A model generated the notes under the pieces. That model saw only the letters and a program-made list of their open reading frames with translations. It was not told the origin of the DNA and searched no databases. DNA of 64,000 nt, taken from contig NZ_BJYR01000007.1 in NCBI RefSeq assembly GCF_007991615.1, positions 124,001 through 188,000 on the forward strand, read 5' to 3'. The translations under genes were made by a program, and so were the position numbers. Position 1 is the first letter of the stretch. Every line of letters begins with the position of its first letter. Source of the DNA: Novosphingobium sediminis (GTDB taxonomy: Bacteria; Pseudomonadota; Alphaproteobacteria; Sphingomonadales; Sphingomonadaceae). Positions 1-8,468 of the stretch are shown here, in pieces.

Positions 1-938
1 CGCCCCGACTTCGCGTTCACCGCGACGATCGAGGCGTTGAACAGGTCGTCATGCCGCTCCGCCGCGCTCTTCACCCGCGAATAGGGTGAGGCATTGGCGG
101 TGCCGAACACGATCTGGTCGGTCTCGGCATCATAGGAAAGCCCGTCCCACACGGTGCCGCCGTTCTGATAGCGGCCATCGTGATCCGGTGCCCACGATTT
201 CGCCGCCATCTCGAGTTCGGGATGCTCGAACGGCTGGCCCGGCGCAGGCGGCACCGTGAAGAAGCGCCACTTGAATGCGCCGGTCCTGATGTCCCACGCC
301 GAGATATAGCCGCGCGTCGAACCATCGCCGAGGTCCGCGCCCGAATTGCCGATCACTACGGAATCGCCGGTCAGCAGCACCGCCCCGGTCGAGGCGTAGG
401 TATAGCTGCTCTTGCCCCGGCCGATGATCGTGTCCGCCGTCCACTTTTCCGCGCCGGTCTTGGCATCGAGCGCGTGGAGCCGCCCGTCCTCGCTGGCGAC
501 GAACACCACCCCATCGCGCACCGCCACCCCGCGATTGACCGTATCGCAGCAGGCATTGCGTGCGGAGGCCGGATCGATGCCGGGATGGAATGTCCACAGC
601 ACCTCGCCCGTCGCGGCGTTCAGCGCATAGACGATGCCCCACACGCCGGAGGTATACATCACCCCATCAATCACCAGCGGCGTCGCTTCCTGCCCGCGCT
701 CGGTGCCCATGTCATAGGCCCAGGCAAATCCAAGCTGGCCTGCGTTGGTGTCATTGATGTCGGCGAGCGCAGAGAACCACGTCCCCGCCTCATCCCCACC
801 GACAAAGCGCCATTCATCCCCAGCCACCGGGTGCGTCGCCGCCGGAAAATCGGGCAGCCCCGCCTGCAGCGAGGATGTGGTGATGCCAAGGACGCACAGC
901 AGACCAAGCAAGGGCCTGCGCAGATTGATCGGGACCAT
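1..938 (-). CDS. PQQ-dependent (quinoprotein) alcohol dehydrogenase, 5' part only
   Basis: This is the amino-terminal 312 residues of a periplasmic quinoprotein dehydrogenase; the 3' end lies beyond the left edge. The ATG is at 938 and is followed by a signal peptide (LLGLLCVLGITTSSLQA). Beta-propeller sequence follows: RGQEATPLVIDGVMYTSG, the vicinal cysteines of NACCDTVNRG (about residues 128-137) that stack on PQQ in this family, and GGTVWDGLSYD. Whether a cytochrome c domain follows cannot be seen, and the alcohol substrate cannot be predicted. It diverges from the arginine operon to the right. The family is secure. Confidence 0.9.
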   Translation of the reverse strand, partial: MVPINLRRPLLGLLCVLGITTSSLQAGLPDFPAATHPVAGDEWRFVGGDEAGTWFSALADINDTNAGQLGFAWAYDMGTERGQEATPLVIDGVMYTSGVWGIVYALNAATGEVLWTFHPGIDPASARNACCDTVNRGVAVRDGVVFVASEDGRLHALDAKTGAEKWTADTIIGRGKSSYTYASTGAVLLTGDSVVIGNSGADLGDGSTRGYISAWDIRTGAFKWRFFTVPPAPGQPFEHPELEMAAKSWAPDHDGRYQNGGTVWDGLSYDAETDQIVFGTANASPYSRVKSAAERHDDLFNASIVAVNAKSG

Positions 939-992
939 GGGGAAGAATTGTCACCCCAAACGCCTGCCCTGACAAGCGCCTATCACACCCCT

Positions 993-1073
993 CGTCATTC
1001 CCGCGCAGGCGGGAATCCAGAGCGGCAAACACAGCGTATCTGGCCCTGGATTCCCGCCTTCGCGGGAATGACG
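993..1073. repeat. Inverted pair of palindromic intergenic repeats
   Basis: Two arms of the form CGTCATTCCCGC-GGCGGGAATCCAG face each other around a spacer of roughly 25 bases. Each arm is itself a short palindrome. This is the kind of extragenic repeat common between sphingomonad genes. It sits between divergent genes, so it is not an ordinary terminator. Confidence 0.7.
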
Positions 1074-1165
1074 AAGCGTTCCGGGAAGCGCTCCGGTTGC
1101 AGATGAAACAATCCTCCACCGCTAGGGGTTCACCCCGGCGCACGGGCAGGCTAGAGCGGGGGCAC

Positions 1166-2374
1166 ATGGGAACACTTGCCGCCACCGAGGCCGCCCTCGT
1201 CGAGGGGATTGATGCTGCTCAGATGCTCGCGAATGTGGAGCAGTGGTGCGCCATCAACACCGGCACCCGCAACATCCCCGGTCTCGCCAGCCAAGCCGCG
1301 CTGCTGGCCGATGCGTTTGCTGAGCTGCCGGGCGAGGTTCGCCTTGTTCCCGCGGCTCCTGTCGAAGCCATCGCCGCCGATGGCCGCGCCGTCCAGATCG
1401 AGCACGGCGCGCACTTGGTACTCAGCGTCCGTCCCCATGCACCGCGCCGCTATCTGCTCACCGGCCACATGGACACCGTCTACCCGGCGGACCACCCGTT
1501 CCAGACGCTGACCTGGCTTGACGATGAAACGCTTGGCGGACCGGGCACGGCCGACATGAAGGGCGGCATCGCGGTGATCCTCGCCGCGCTCAAGGCCTTT
1601 GAAGCAGCCAGCCTCGTCTCGCCCTATGTCGGCTATGACGTGCTCATCAATTCGGACGAAGAGACCGGCAGCCTCGCTTCCGCTCCCCTCATCGCCGAAC
1701 TCGCGCGCGCCAAGGCAGCTGCGCTGACCTACGAACCCTCCGCCCTCCCCGATGGCACGCTGGCCGGCGCACGCGGCGGCAGCGGCAATTATAGCGCCAT
1801 CGTCACGGGCCGCTCTGCCCATGCCGGACGCAATCCGCAGGATGGCCGCAACGCCGTGGTCGCCGCCGCCGATCTGGCGCTCGGCCTCAAGGCGCTCTCG
1901 GGCGATGGCCTCGCCATCAATCCCGCCCGCATCGACGGCGGCTCGGCCAATAATGTCGTGCCCGATCACGCGGTCCTGCGCTTCAATATCCGCCCGCGCG
2001 GCGAAGAGGATGCCACGCGCTTCGCCGCCGCCATCGGACCTCTGCTGCGCGAGGTGGAACTGGCGCACGAAGTCAGCATCCATCTCCACGGCGGGATCAG
2101 CCGCCCGCCCAAGCCGCTCACGCCCGAGGCCGAAACGCTGTTCGAACTCGTCCGCAAGTGCGGTGCCGCGCTCGGGCAGTCGATCCGTTGGCAGAACTCG
2201 GGCGGGGTCTGTGATGGCAACAACATCGCCGCGCTCGGCGTGCCTGTCGTCGATACGATGGGCGTTCGCGGGGGGGCGATCCACTCGCCGCAAGAATACA
2301 TGATCGTGCCATCGCTGGCCGAGCGGGCCGCGCTGTCGGCGCTCGTGCTGCACCGGCTCTCCGGAGGGGAATAA
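1166..2374 (+). CDS. M20-family metallohydrolase of the arginine succinyltransferase operon
   Basis: A 402-residue zinc peptidase/deacylase related to carboxypeptidase G2, ArgE and DapE. Metal-ligand motifs are visible: GHMDTVY, the bridging Asp in GTADMKGG, the Glu pair in NSDEETGS, and a His near the C-terminus in GGAIHSPQEY. The ATG at 1166 was chosen over 1097 because the upstream codons are repeat-derived and family members begin near here. The gene ends 5 bases before astA, so they are probably cotranscribed. Inference: it may hydrolyse N-succinylglutamate in place of AstE, since related enzymes remove acyl groups from glutamate. Acetylornithine-type deacylation is the alternative. Confidence 0.85.
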   Translation: MGTLAATEAALVEGIDAAQMLANVEQWCAINTGTRNIPGLASQAALLADAFAELPGEVRLVPAAPVEAIAADGRAVQIEHGAHLVLSVRPHAPRRYLLTGHMDTVYPADHPFQTLTWLDDETLGGPGTADMKGGIAVILAALKAFEAASLVSPYVGYDVLINSDEETGSLASAPLIAELARAKAAALTYEPSALPDGTLAGARGGSGNYSAIVTGRSAHAGRNPQDGRNAVVAAADLALGLKALSGDGLAINPARIDGGSANNVVPDHAVLRFNIRPRGEEDATRFAAAIGPLLREVELAHEVSIHLHGGISRPPKPLTPEAETLFELVRKCGAALGQSIRWQNSGGVCDGNNIAALGVPVVDTMGVRGGAIHSPQEYMIVPSLAERAALSALVLHRLSGGE

Positions 2375-2379
2375 CAACC

Positions 2380-3423
2380 GTGACCCATGTCATCCGCGCG
2401 GCCCGCGCCGCGGATCTCGAGCATCTGTACGAGATGGCCAAGCTGACCGGCGGCGGCTTCACCAACCTCCCGCCCGATCGCCGCGCGCTGACCGCGAAGC
2501 TGGAGCGCGCCGCTGCCGCTTTCGCCAACACCGAAGAGGGTGATCCCGAAGGCACCCGGGAAACCGGGCGCGATGAACTCTTCGTCCTTATTCTCGAGGA
2601 CATGGCCACGCGCGAAGTGCGCGGCACCTGCCAGATCTTCACCCGCGTCGGGCAGACTTGGCCGTTCTATTCCTACCGCATGGCCACGCTGACCCAGCAT
2701 TCCAAGGAACTGGGCCGCACCTTCCGCGCCGAGATGCTCAACCTGGTGACGGACCTTGAAGGTTCGAGCGAAGTCGGCGGCTTGTTCCTCCACCCCGGCG
2801 AACGCGCGGGCGGGCTCGGCATGCTGCTGGCGCGCAGCCGCTACCTGTTCATCGCGATGCACCGCAAGCGCTTCGCCGACCGCATCCTGGCCGAACTGCG
2901 CGGCGTGATCGACGAGCGCGGCGGCTCGCCCTTCTGGGACGGGGTTGCCGGCCGCTTCTTCGGCATGAACTTCCAGGAAGCCGATTATTTCAACGCAATC
3001 AACGGCAACCAGTTCATCGCTGACCTGATGCCCAAGCATCCGGTCTACATTGCCATGCTGCCGGAAACCGCGCGCTCCGCCATCGGCCTGCCGCACCCCA
3101 GCGGCCGCGCCGCGATGCGCATGCTGGAAACCGAGGGCTTCGCCTCCGAAGGCTATTTCGACATCTTCGACGGCGGCCCGACAATGACCGCGCGCACCGA
3201 CAAGGTGCACTCGATCGCCTCGGCCAAGGCGGTGCCGGTAACGGAAGTGCGCGCGCCCGACGAAACCGCAGCCCGCGCCCTCGTCGCCACCGGCCGTCTT
3301 GCCGATTTCCGCTGCTGCTTTGCGCGGATCATGGCCGATGGAGACGGCATCGCGCTCGATCCGGACGCCGCACAGGCGCTTGGCGTCGGCCCGGGCGATA
3401 CCGTCTGGCATGTGGCGCGCTGA
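2380..3423 (+). CDS. astA: Arginine N-succinyltransferase
   Basis: A 347-residue enzyme that transfers succinyl from succinyl-CoA to L-arginine, the first step of the ammonia-producing arginine succinyltransferase (AST) pathway in the cytoplasm. The N-terminus VIRAARAADLEHLYEMAKLTG and the GLFLHPGERAGGLGMLLARSRYLF core are characteristic of AstA, and the length matches the family. The start is a GTG at 2380 with GGAGGGG about 12 bases upstream; no ATG lies in frame nearby. It is between the M20 hydrolase and astB in one operon. Confidence 0.96.
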   Translation: MTHVIRAARAADLEHLYEMAKLTGGGFTNLPPDRRALTAKLERAAAAFANTEEGDPEGTRETGRDELFVLILEDMATREVRGTCQIFTRVGQTWPFYSYRMATLTQHSKELGRTFRAEMLNLVTDLEGSSEVGGLFLHPGERAGGLGMLLARSRYLFIAMHRKRFADRILAELRGVIDERGGSPFWDGVAGRFFGMNFQEADYFNAINGNQFIADLMPKHPVYIAMLPETARSAIGLPHPSGRAAMRMLETEGFASEGYFDIFDGGPTMTARTDKVHSIASAKAVPVTEVRAPDETAARALVATGRLADFRCCFARIMADGDGIALDPDAAQALGVGPGDTVWHVAR

Positions 3424-3434
3424 AGGACGAACAA

Positions 3435-4697
3435 ATGAGCAATCTGGTCGAGATCAACTTCGACGGCATCGTCGGACCCAGCCACAACTACGCCGGCCTC
3501 AGCCTCGGCAACCTCGCTTCGGCCAAGCATGGCGGCAACGTCTCCTATCCCCGCGCCGCTGCACTGCAGGGCTTGGGCAAGATGCGCCACAACCTTGGCC
3601 TCGGCCTCACGCAGGGCCTGCTTTGCCCGCTGCCGCGCCCCAACCACGGCTTCATCGCCGCGCTGGGTCTTGGCGAACCTGCGGATGAAACCGAACGCCG
3701 CCTGCGCGCGGCGGCATGGTCGGCCAGTTCGATGTGGACGGCCAACGCTGCCACCGTTTCCCCTGCCCCGGACACTGCCGATGGGCGCTGCCATCTGACG
3801 GCGGCAAACCTCGTCACCATGCCGCACCGCTCGCAGGAATGGCCCGACACCGTGCGCCAGCTGCGCGTGGCCTTTGCCGATCCCGCGCATTTCGCGGTCC
3901 ACGATGCCGTACCCGCCTGCTTTGGCGATGAAGGCGCGGCGAACCACATGCGCATGGGCACGAGCCACGCCGCACCCGGCATCGAAATCTTCGTCTATGG
4001 CAAGCCCGGCGGCGCCTTCCCCGCCCGTCAGCACGAACAGGCGAGCCGCGCCGTTGCCCGCCTCCACGGGCTCGATCCGGCGCGCTGCCTTTTCGTCGAA
4101 CAGTCGGGCGAAGCCATCGCTGCGGGCGCCTTCCACAACGACGTCGTCGCGGTCGCCAACGAGCGCGTGCTGTTCACCCACGAAGAGGCCTTTGCCGATC
4201 CCGAAGGCACCTACGCCGCGATCCGGCAGCGCCTGCCCGAAGCGGAGATCGTGGTCGTTCCCACCAGTGCAGTCAGCCTCGCTGACGCCATCGCCAGTTA
4301 CCTCTTCAACGCGCAGTTGCTCACGCTTCCTTCGGGCGAGATGGGCCTCGTCATCCCGCTCGAAGCGTGGGAACACCCACGGGTGCGCGCGTGGCTCGAC
4401 ACGATGCTCGCCTCGAACGGCCCGATCCGCCGCGTTCTCCCGGTCGACGTGCGCCAGTCGATGGCCAACGGCGGCGGCCCCGCCTGCCTGCGCCTGCGCG
4501 TTGTCGCCGATCCTGTCACCGTCGATCCGCGCTTCCTCCTGACCGAGGCGCGCGCGGACATTCTGGAAAAGCTGATTGCCAAGGCCTGGCCGGAACAGAT
4601 CGATCCTGTTGATCTCGGCAGCGACTCGCTTGCTTCCAGCGTGATTGCAGCGCGCGCGGCGCTGCTCGAAGCGCTGGGACTTTCCGAACTGGCCTGA
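3435..4697 (+). CDS. astB: N-succinylarginine dihydrolase
   Basis: A 420-residue second enzyme of the AST pathway. It converts N2-succinylarginine to N2-succinylornithine, CO2 and ammonia. The N-terminal VEINFDGIVGPSHNYAGLS and the C-terminal NGGGPACLRLRV, which carries the catalytic Cys, are family hallmarks of this amidinotransferase-fold enzyme. The ATG is preceded by AAGGA, 11 bases after astA. The genes for the later steps (astC, astD, astE) are not in the window. Confidence 0.96.
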   Translation: MSNLVEINFDGIVGPSHNYAGLSLGNLASAKHGGNVSYPRAAALQGLGKMRHNLGLGLTQGLLCPLPRPNHGFIAALGLGEPADETERRLRAAAWSASSMWTANAATVSPAPDTADGRCHLTAANLVTMPHRSQEWPDTVRQLRVAFADPAHFAVHDAVPACFGDEGAANHMRMGTSHAAPGIEIFVYGKPGGAFPARQHEQASRAVARLHGLDPARCLFVEQSGEAIAAGAFHNDVVAVANERVLFTHEEAFADPEGTYAAIRQRLPEAEIVVVPTSAVSLADAIASYLFNAQLLTLPSGEMGLVIPLEAWEHPRVRAWLDTMLASNGPIRRVLPVDVRQSMANGGGPACLRLRVVADPVTVDPRFLLTEARADILEKLIAKAWPEQIDPVDLGSDSLASSVIAARAALLEALGLSELA

Positions 4698-4836
4698 AAC
4701 GGCACGCATTGCCGCAGACGGGTTAAGCCGTGCTTTACCATGGCATGTCGCCGTGCTTTACAAGGCACAGGCTATGTCATGGGCGTAGCCCGTGCGATTG
4801 CTGATCTGGCACGAAGGTTGCGGAGGAAGTCCCGTG

Positions 4837-5100
4837 ATGCAGAAAAAGCCTTCCCTGCTGCGCAAGATCAGCCGCCTGTTCATCATCAAGAACCGGTTCG
4901 AGGCCAGCGCCATCATCTACGCCCTCGCCTTGGGTTCGGCAGAGCGTGGACACATCTACCTTTCGCAATATCCGGGCGTCGGCGGCAAGCTGCTGTTCCT
5001 TGCCAGCTGCGTCGCGGTGTTCATGGCAGGCGCCAAGATCATGGACGCGATGAAGTACGAGCGGGAGGCCAAGGCGGCGACGGTTGAGGTCGAGGGTTGA
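4837..5100 (+). CDS. Small conserved membrane-associated protein of unknown function
   Basis: An 87-residue protein starting at an ATG with GGAGGA 11 bases upstream (positions 4822-4827). It has a basic N-terminus (MQKKPSLLRKISRLF) and a central hydrophobic stretch (GGKLLFLASCVAVFMAGAKIM, about residues 50-70) that could be one membrane helix. The tail is charged. No function is recognised. The good ribosome binding site and codon use argue that it is real. Confidence 0.7.
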   Translation: MQKKPSLLRKISRLFIIKNRFEASAIIYALALGSAERGHIYLSQYPGVGGKLLFLASCVAVFMAGAKIMDAMKYEREAKAATVEVEG

Positions 5101-5150
5101 GCGGCCCACCCCGCTGCGACTAGGTTCACTGCGTTCACCAAGTCTCGCGG

Positions 5151-5170
5151 CCCTCCCGCAAGCGGGAGGG
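5151..5170. repeat. GC-rich hairpin repeat (CCCTCCCGC type)
   Basis: CCCTCCCGC-AA-GCGGGAGGG is a perfect short palindrome 50 bases after the small gene. The same core recurs at 22573, 25912, 25990 and 28675. It has no T-tract, so it is a repeat element first, though it could still slow RNA polymerase. Apart from this repeat, nothing gene-like is seen from 5101 to the tmRNA. Confidence 0.55.
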
Positions 5171-5317
5171 CATACTTGGGCTTTCAGGAGACGCCAACCT
5201 GCTCCCCTTCCGCATACAGGAGGGGCCAAGGGGTGGGCAATCCCAGCGCTGATGAATGAAGGGTGGGGAGGTTCTGTTGCCCGGCCCTCCCCGAGCCGCT
5301 GAATTCCCTTCTGTTGC

Positions 5318-5587
5318 CCGGTGGGTTCAACCGCGCTTTAGCTTTGTAAGATCAGGCCGTTAAGCCGTCAGATTACGCCGCGAGAGCGAGTGCTTCGTTG
5401 TCGTTGGCACTTGTGGGTTTTGAGCCTTTAACGGGTTACTCAGCCCGGACGAAAACACCGCTTTTCAACACACGTCGATCCTAGTTCGGCCCCATCAACA
5501 CCTCTGCGACAACAGAGCCCGGCCTGTTGCAGCCGGTGGTGATGGTGGAGCCGCCGGGTACCGCCCCCGGGTCCGCTGCGCCTATTA
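5318..5587 (-). ncRNA. ssrA: Two-piece (circularly permuted) tmRNA
   Basis: Read on the minus strand, the acceptor piece comes first and ends in CCACCA (3' A at 5543). A spacer of about 50 bases follows, then the coding piece begins near 5493 with GGGGCCGAACTAGGATCGAC. The 5' GGGGCCG pairs with CGGCTCC before the CCA to make a 7-bp acceptor stem with one G-U. The tag reading frame at 5408-5373 encodes ANDNEALALAA plus TAA, a typical sphingomonad proteolysis tag. This permuted layout is known for alphaproteobacteria. The outer ends are approximate. The RNA rescues stalled ribosomes with SmpB. Confidence 0.93.
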
Positions 5588-5651
5588 TACGGTACACTTT
5601 ATCGTCATAGCCGATCGAAACCGGCAGGGCCGATATAGGAGCGCAGCGGCG

Positions 5652-5681
5652 GAAAGGGAAGGGGCATCCCCCTTCCCTTTC
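5652..5681 (-). terminator. Hairpin after mscL
   Basis: GAAAGGGAAGGGG and its complement flank a three-base loop just past the mscL stop codon. The stem is purine/pyrimidine rich and there is no T-tract, so its role as a terminator is plausible but unproven. It also separates mscL from the tmRNA gene. Confidence 0.5.
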
Positions 5682-5686
5682 AGATC

Positions 5687-6124
5687 TCAGCCCTTCTTCA
5701 GCGCATCGCGGATTTCGGTGAGGAGATCGACCTCGCTCGGGCCAGCGGGCGCCGCCGGAGCCTCAGGCTTCGCGGGCATCATGTTGTTGGCCGCGCGCAC
5801 GATCTGGAAGATCACGAAAGCCATGAGCAGGAAGCTGATGATCGCGGTGACGAAAGCACCGTAGCCCAGCATCGGCACGCCCGCGGCCTTCAGCGCGGCA
5901 TAGTCGGTCAGCGAGCCGGTGTAGGTATCGGGCACAGCGCCCAGCACCACGAACTTGTTGGTGAAGTTCACCCCGCCGGTCACCACGCCGATCACTGGCA
6001 TGATCATGTCTTCGGTCAACGAGGTGACGATCTTGCCGAAAGCCGCGCCGATGATCACACCGACCGCCAGATCGAGCACGTTGCCGCGCGCGACGAAGTC
6101 CCTGAATTCTCCCATCATGCCCAT
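5687..6124 (-). CDS. mscL: Large-conductance mechanosensitive channel
   Basis: A 145-residue MscL that opens under membrane tension and releases osmolytes during hypo-osmotic shock. The signature GEFRDFVARGNVLDLAVGVIIG leads into helix TM1. TM2 lies at about residues 80-105 (GAFVTAIISFLLMAFVIFQIV), followed by a cytoplasmic bundle that ends in EIRDALKKG. The length is normal. The ATG is preceded by GGGAG. It is monocistronic. Confidence 0.96.
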   Translation of the reverse strand: MGMMGEFRDFVARGNVLDLAVGVIIGAAFGKIVTSLTEDMIMPVIGVVTGGVNFTNKFVVLGAVPDTYTGSLTDYAALKAAGVPMLGYGAFVTAIISFLLMAFVIFQIVRAANNMMPAKPEAPAAPAGPSEVDLLTEIRDALKKG

Positions 6125-6303
6125 GATTTATTCTCCCGTTAGGCATATTCACCCAGTCGCTTCGTGCCACTCGCAAACCTTTGTAACAAGTGGTCCGATG
6201 CTCCGATCCGGTGCAGCACTTGAACGGTCATGCCGAGGCGCTACATCTGTCGGCGATCCATCCCGCTGCCTGCGTGGCGGGGATCCATAGGGAACTCACT
6301 TCG

Positions 6304-6984
6304 ATGGCCGCTTCGCTGCTTGCCCGCTTTTCCCGTTTCGCTTTCGTCGCCCTGGCCGCCGCTGGCCTTGCCGGCTGCGGGGTCAATGCGATCCCGACTG
6401 CCGAGGAAGCCGCCAAGGCCAAGTGGGCCGACGTGCAGAACCAGTATCAGCGCCGTGCGGACCTGATCCCGAATCTCGTCGCTACGGTAAAGGGTTATGC
6501 CAAGCAGGAGCAGGACACCCTGACCAAGGTGACCGAAGCCCGCGCCAAGGCCACTTCGGTGCAGATCAGTGCCGCTGATGTGACCGATCCCGACAAGATC
6601 GCGCAGTATCAGGCCGCGCAGGGCCAACTCTCGCAGGGCCTCGGCCGCCTGCTCGCCTCAGTCGAGGCCTATCCGGACCTCAAGTCGAACGCGAACTTCC
6701 TCGCGCTGCAGAGCCAGCTTGAAGGAACAGAGAACCGCATCGCGGTGGCCCGGCGTGATTACAACGAGGCGGTGCAGGCCTATAACACCACGATCCGCAC
6801 CTTCCCCGCGATCATCGCCGCCAAGGTCGTCTATGGCGCCAAGCCGATGGTGCCCTTCCAGGCGACCACCCCCGGCGCAGATACGGCGCCTGCGGTGAGC
6901 TTTGACGGCCCGGCGGCACCGGCTGCGGCTCCGGCGGCGAACGACAACGCCGGGACGCCCGCGAGCAAGGCGGCGACGAACTGA
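6304..6984 (+). CDS. LemA family lipoprotein
   Basis: A 226-residue LemA-type protein. The N-terminus has a lipoprotein signal with lipobox LAGC (Cys near residue 22). The body is helical: KAKWADVQNQYQRRADLIPNLVATVKGYA is the family signature, followed by coiled-coil-like segments. The tail is rich in Ala and Pro. ATG 6304 was chosen because the upstream frame from 6190 lacks a signal. It is followed by two TPM-domain genes, a frequent arrangement (LemA with YgcG-like proteins) suggesting a membrane-surface complex of unknown biochemical role. Confidence 0.88.
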   Translation: MAASLLARFSRFAFVALAAAGLAGCGVNAIPTAEEAAKAKWADVQNQYQRRADLIPNLVATVKGYAKQEQDTLTKVTEARAKATSVQISAADVTDPDKIAQYQAAQGQLSQGLGRLLASVEAYPDLKSNANFLALQSQLEGTENRIAVARRDYNEAVQAYNTTIRTFPAIIAAKVVYGAKPMVPFQATTPGADTAPAVSFDGPAAPAAAPAANDNAGTPASKAATN

Positions 6985-7009
6985 GCCTCGGGGCGAGGAG
7001 CCCCCGGCC

Positions 7010-7798
7010 ATGAAACGCCTTGTCCTGCTTCTGATCGCGGCGCTGGCCTTCCTCACGGGGCCAGCGTCTGCGCAGACTTTCCCCAAGCTTACCGGGCGCG
7101 TGGTCGATGAAGCGCACCTGCTGCAGCCTGATCAGATCGCCGCGCTCGATGCCAAGCTGGCGGGGCTGGAAACGCAGTCCCAGCGGCAGTTCGTGATCGC
7201 CACGATCCCCAACCTCGAAGGCTACGAGATCGAGGACTACGGCTACCGGCTCGGGCGCGCTTGGGGGATCGGCGACAAGCAGCGCAACGACGGCGTGCTG
7301 CTGATCGTCGCGCCGAATGAACACAAGGTGCGGATCGAAGTCGGCTACGGCCTCGAAGGCATCCTGACCGATGCGCTGACAAGCGTGATTATCCAGCGCG
7401 AAGTCGTCCCCCGCTTCAAGGCAAACGACTATCCCGGCGGCATCATGGCAGCCACCGACCAGCTGATTGCGCAGCTGCAACTGCCCGAGGACGAGGCGCG
7501 CAAGGTCGCGGCCAATGCCGAGCGGACGCAGCGCAAGGCCAAGGAGCCGCGGTTCGATTTCGGCACGATCGTGTTCCTCATCATCTTCTTCCTGTTCTTC
7601 GTCCTCCCCTTCATCCGCGCGATGCGGGGCGGCGGGCGGCGCTATGGTTCGCCCGGTGTGATGATCTTCCCCTCCGGTGGCTGGAGCAGCGGCGGGTCGG
7701 ACTGGGGAAGTGGCGGTGGCTCCGATTGGGGCGGCGGCGGCGGCTTTTCGGGCGGCGGCGGCAGCTTCGGCGGCGGCGGTTCTTCGGGGAGCTGGTAA
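7010..7798 (+). CDS. TPM-domain membrane protein (YgcG-like)
   Basis: A 262-residue protein with a signal peptide (residues 1-21), a TPM domain (LTGRVVDEAHLLQPDQ to about residue 160), one membrane helix (GTIVFLIIFFLFFVLPFI, about 185-202) and a Gly/Ser-rich tail of repeated GGGGSFGG-like units. The TPM domain thus faces the periplasm. Start ATG 7010 has GAGGAG upstream. It ends one base before the next TPM gene. The biochemical function is unknown. Confidence 0.87.
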   Translation: MKRLVLLLIAALAFLTGPASAQTFPKLTGRVVDEAHLLQPDQIAALDAKLAGLETQSQRQFVIATIPNLEGYEIEDYGYRLGRAWGIGDKQRNDGVLLIVAPNEHKVRIEVGYGLEGILTDALTSVIIQREVVPRFKANDYPGGIMAATDQLIAQLQLPEDEARKVAANAERTQRKAKEPRFDFGTIVFLIIFFLFFVLPFIRAMRGGGRRYGSPGVMIFPSGGWSSGGSDWGSGGGSDWGGGGGFSGGGGSFGGGGSSGSW

Positions 7799-7799
7799 C

Positions 7800-8468
7800 A
7801 TGCTGACGGAGCAGGACCGCAAACAAATCGCCGAGGCGGTGTCGGCTGCCGAAGCCCGCAGCGCGGGGGAGATCGTCACGATCGTCACCCCGCAGTCGGA
7901 CGCCTACCGCGATGTCGCGCTGGCGTGGAGCATCTCCATCGCCCTCCTCGCCCTCGCCGCGCTCGAACTCGCGCCGAACTTCTACCTTGGCCTGATCGAG
8001 CGCGTGCTCGGGCTCTGGGCGCATGAATGGACGCCGCGGCAAGTGTTCGGCATCGCGTTGACTGTCGCGGCGCTCAAGTTCCTCGGCATGCTGCTGATCA
8101 TGGCGTGGCGCCCCTTGCGCCTCGCGCTCACCCCCGCGCCGATCAAGGCCGCCCGCGTTCACGCCCGCGCGCTCACCTGCTTCCGCATCGGCGCTGAGGG
8201 GCGGACCACCGGGCGCACCGGCATCCTGATCTACCTCTCGCTCGCCGAGCACCGCGCGGAAATCATCGCGGACGAGGCGATTGCCAGCAAAGTCGCGCCC
8301 GAAGTCTGGGGCGATGCCATGCATGCCCTGCTCGGCCCCATCCGCGCCGGGCATGTCGGCGAAGGCATGGTTGCGGCCATCGGCAAGGTCGGCACGGTGC
8401 TGGCCGAGCACCTGCCGCGCGCCGACGATGATGAAAACGAACTGCCAGACCGGGTGATCGAAGTATGA
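7800..8468 (+). CDS. Second TPM-domain membrane protein
   Basis: A 222-residue protein beginning MLTEQDRKQIAEAVSAAEARSAGEIVTIVTP, the TPM entry motif. Two hydrophobic segments (about 39-56 and 81-100) interrupt the domain, which then resumes with RTGILIYLSLAEHRAEIIADEAI. The ATG at 7800 follows the previous stop by one base, and its own stop overlaps the NUDIX start (ATGA), so translation is coupled. It probably acts with the preceding LemA and TPM proteins; the role is unknown. Confidence 0.85.
   Translation: MLTEQDRKQIAEAVSAAEARSAGEIVTIVTPQSDAYRDVALAWSISIALLALAALELAPNFYLGLIERVLGLWAHEWTPRQVFGIALTVAALKFLGMLLIMAWRPLRLALTPAPIKAARVHARALTCFRIGAEGRTTGRTGILIYLSLAEHRAEIIADEAIASKVAPEVWGDAMHALLGPIRAGHVGEGMVAAIGKVGTVLAEHLPRADDDENELPDRVIEV

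Noticed and set aside
1151-2377. Long open frame on the minus strand opposite the M20 hydrolase (408 aa)
   Set aside because: It has no recognisable domain and mirrors a gene with clear metal-binding motifs. Long antisense frames are expected at this GC content.
3153-4709. 518-aa minus-strand frame opposite astA/astB
   Set aside because: The plus-strand proteins are unmistakable; this frame is a codon-bias shadow rich in Arg and Ala.
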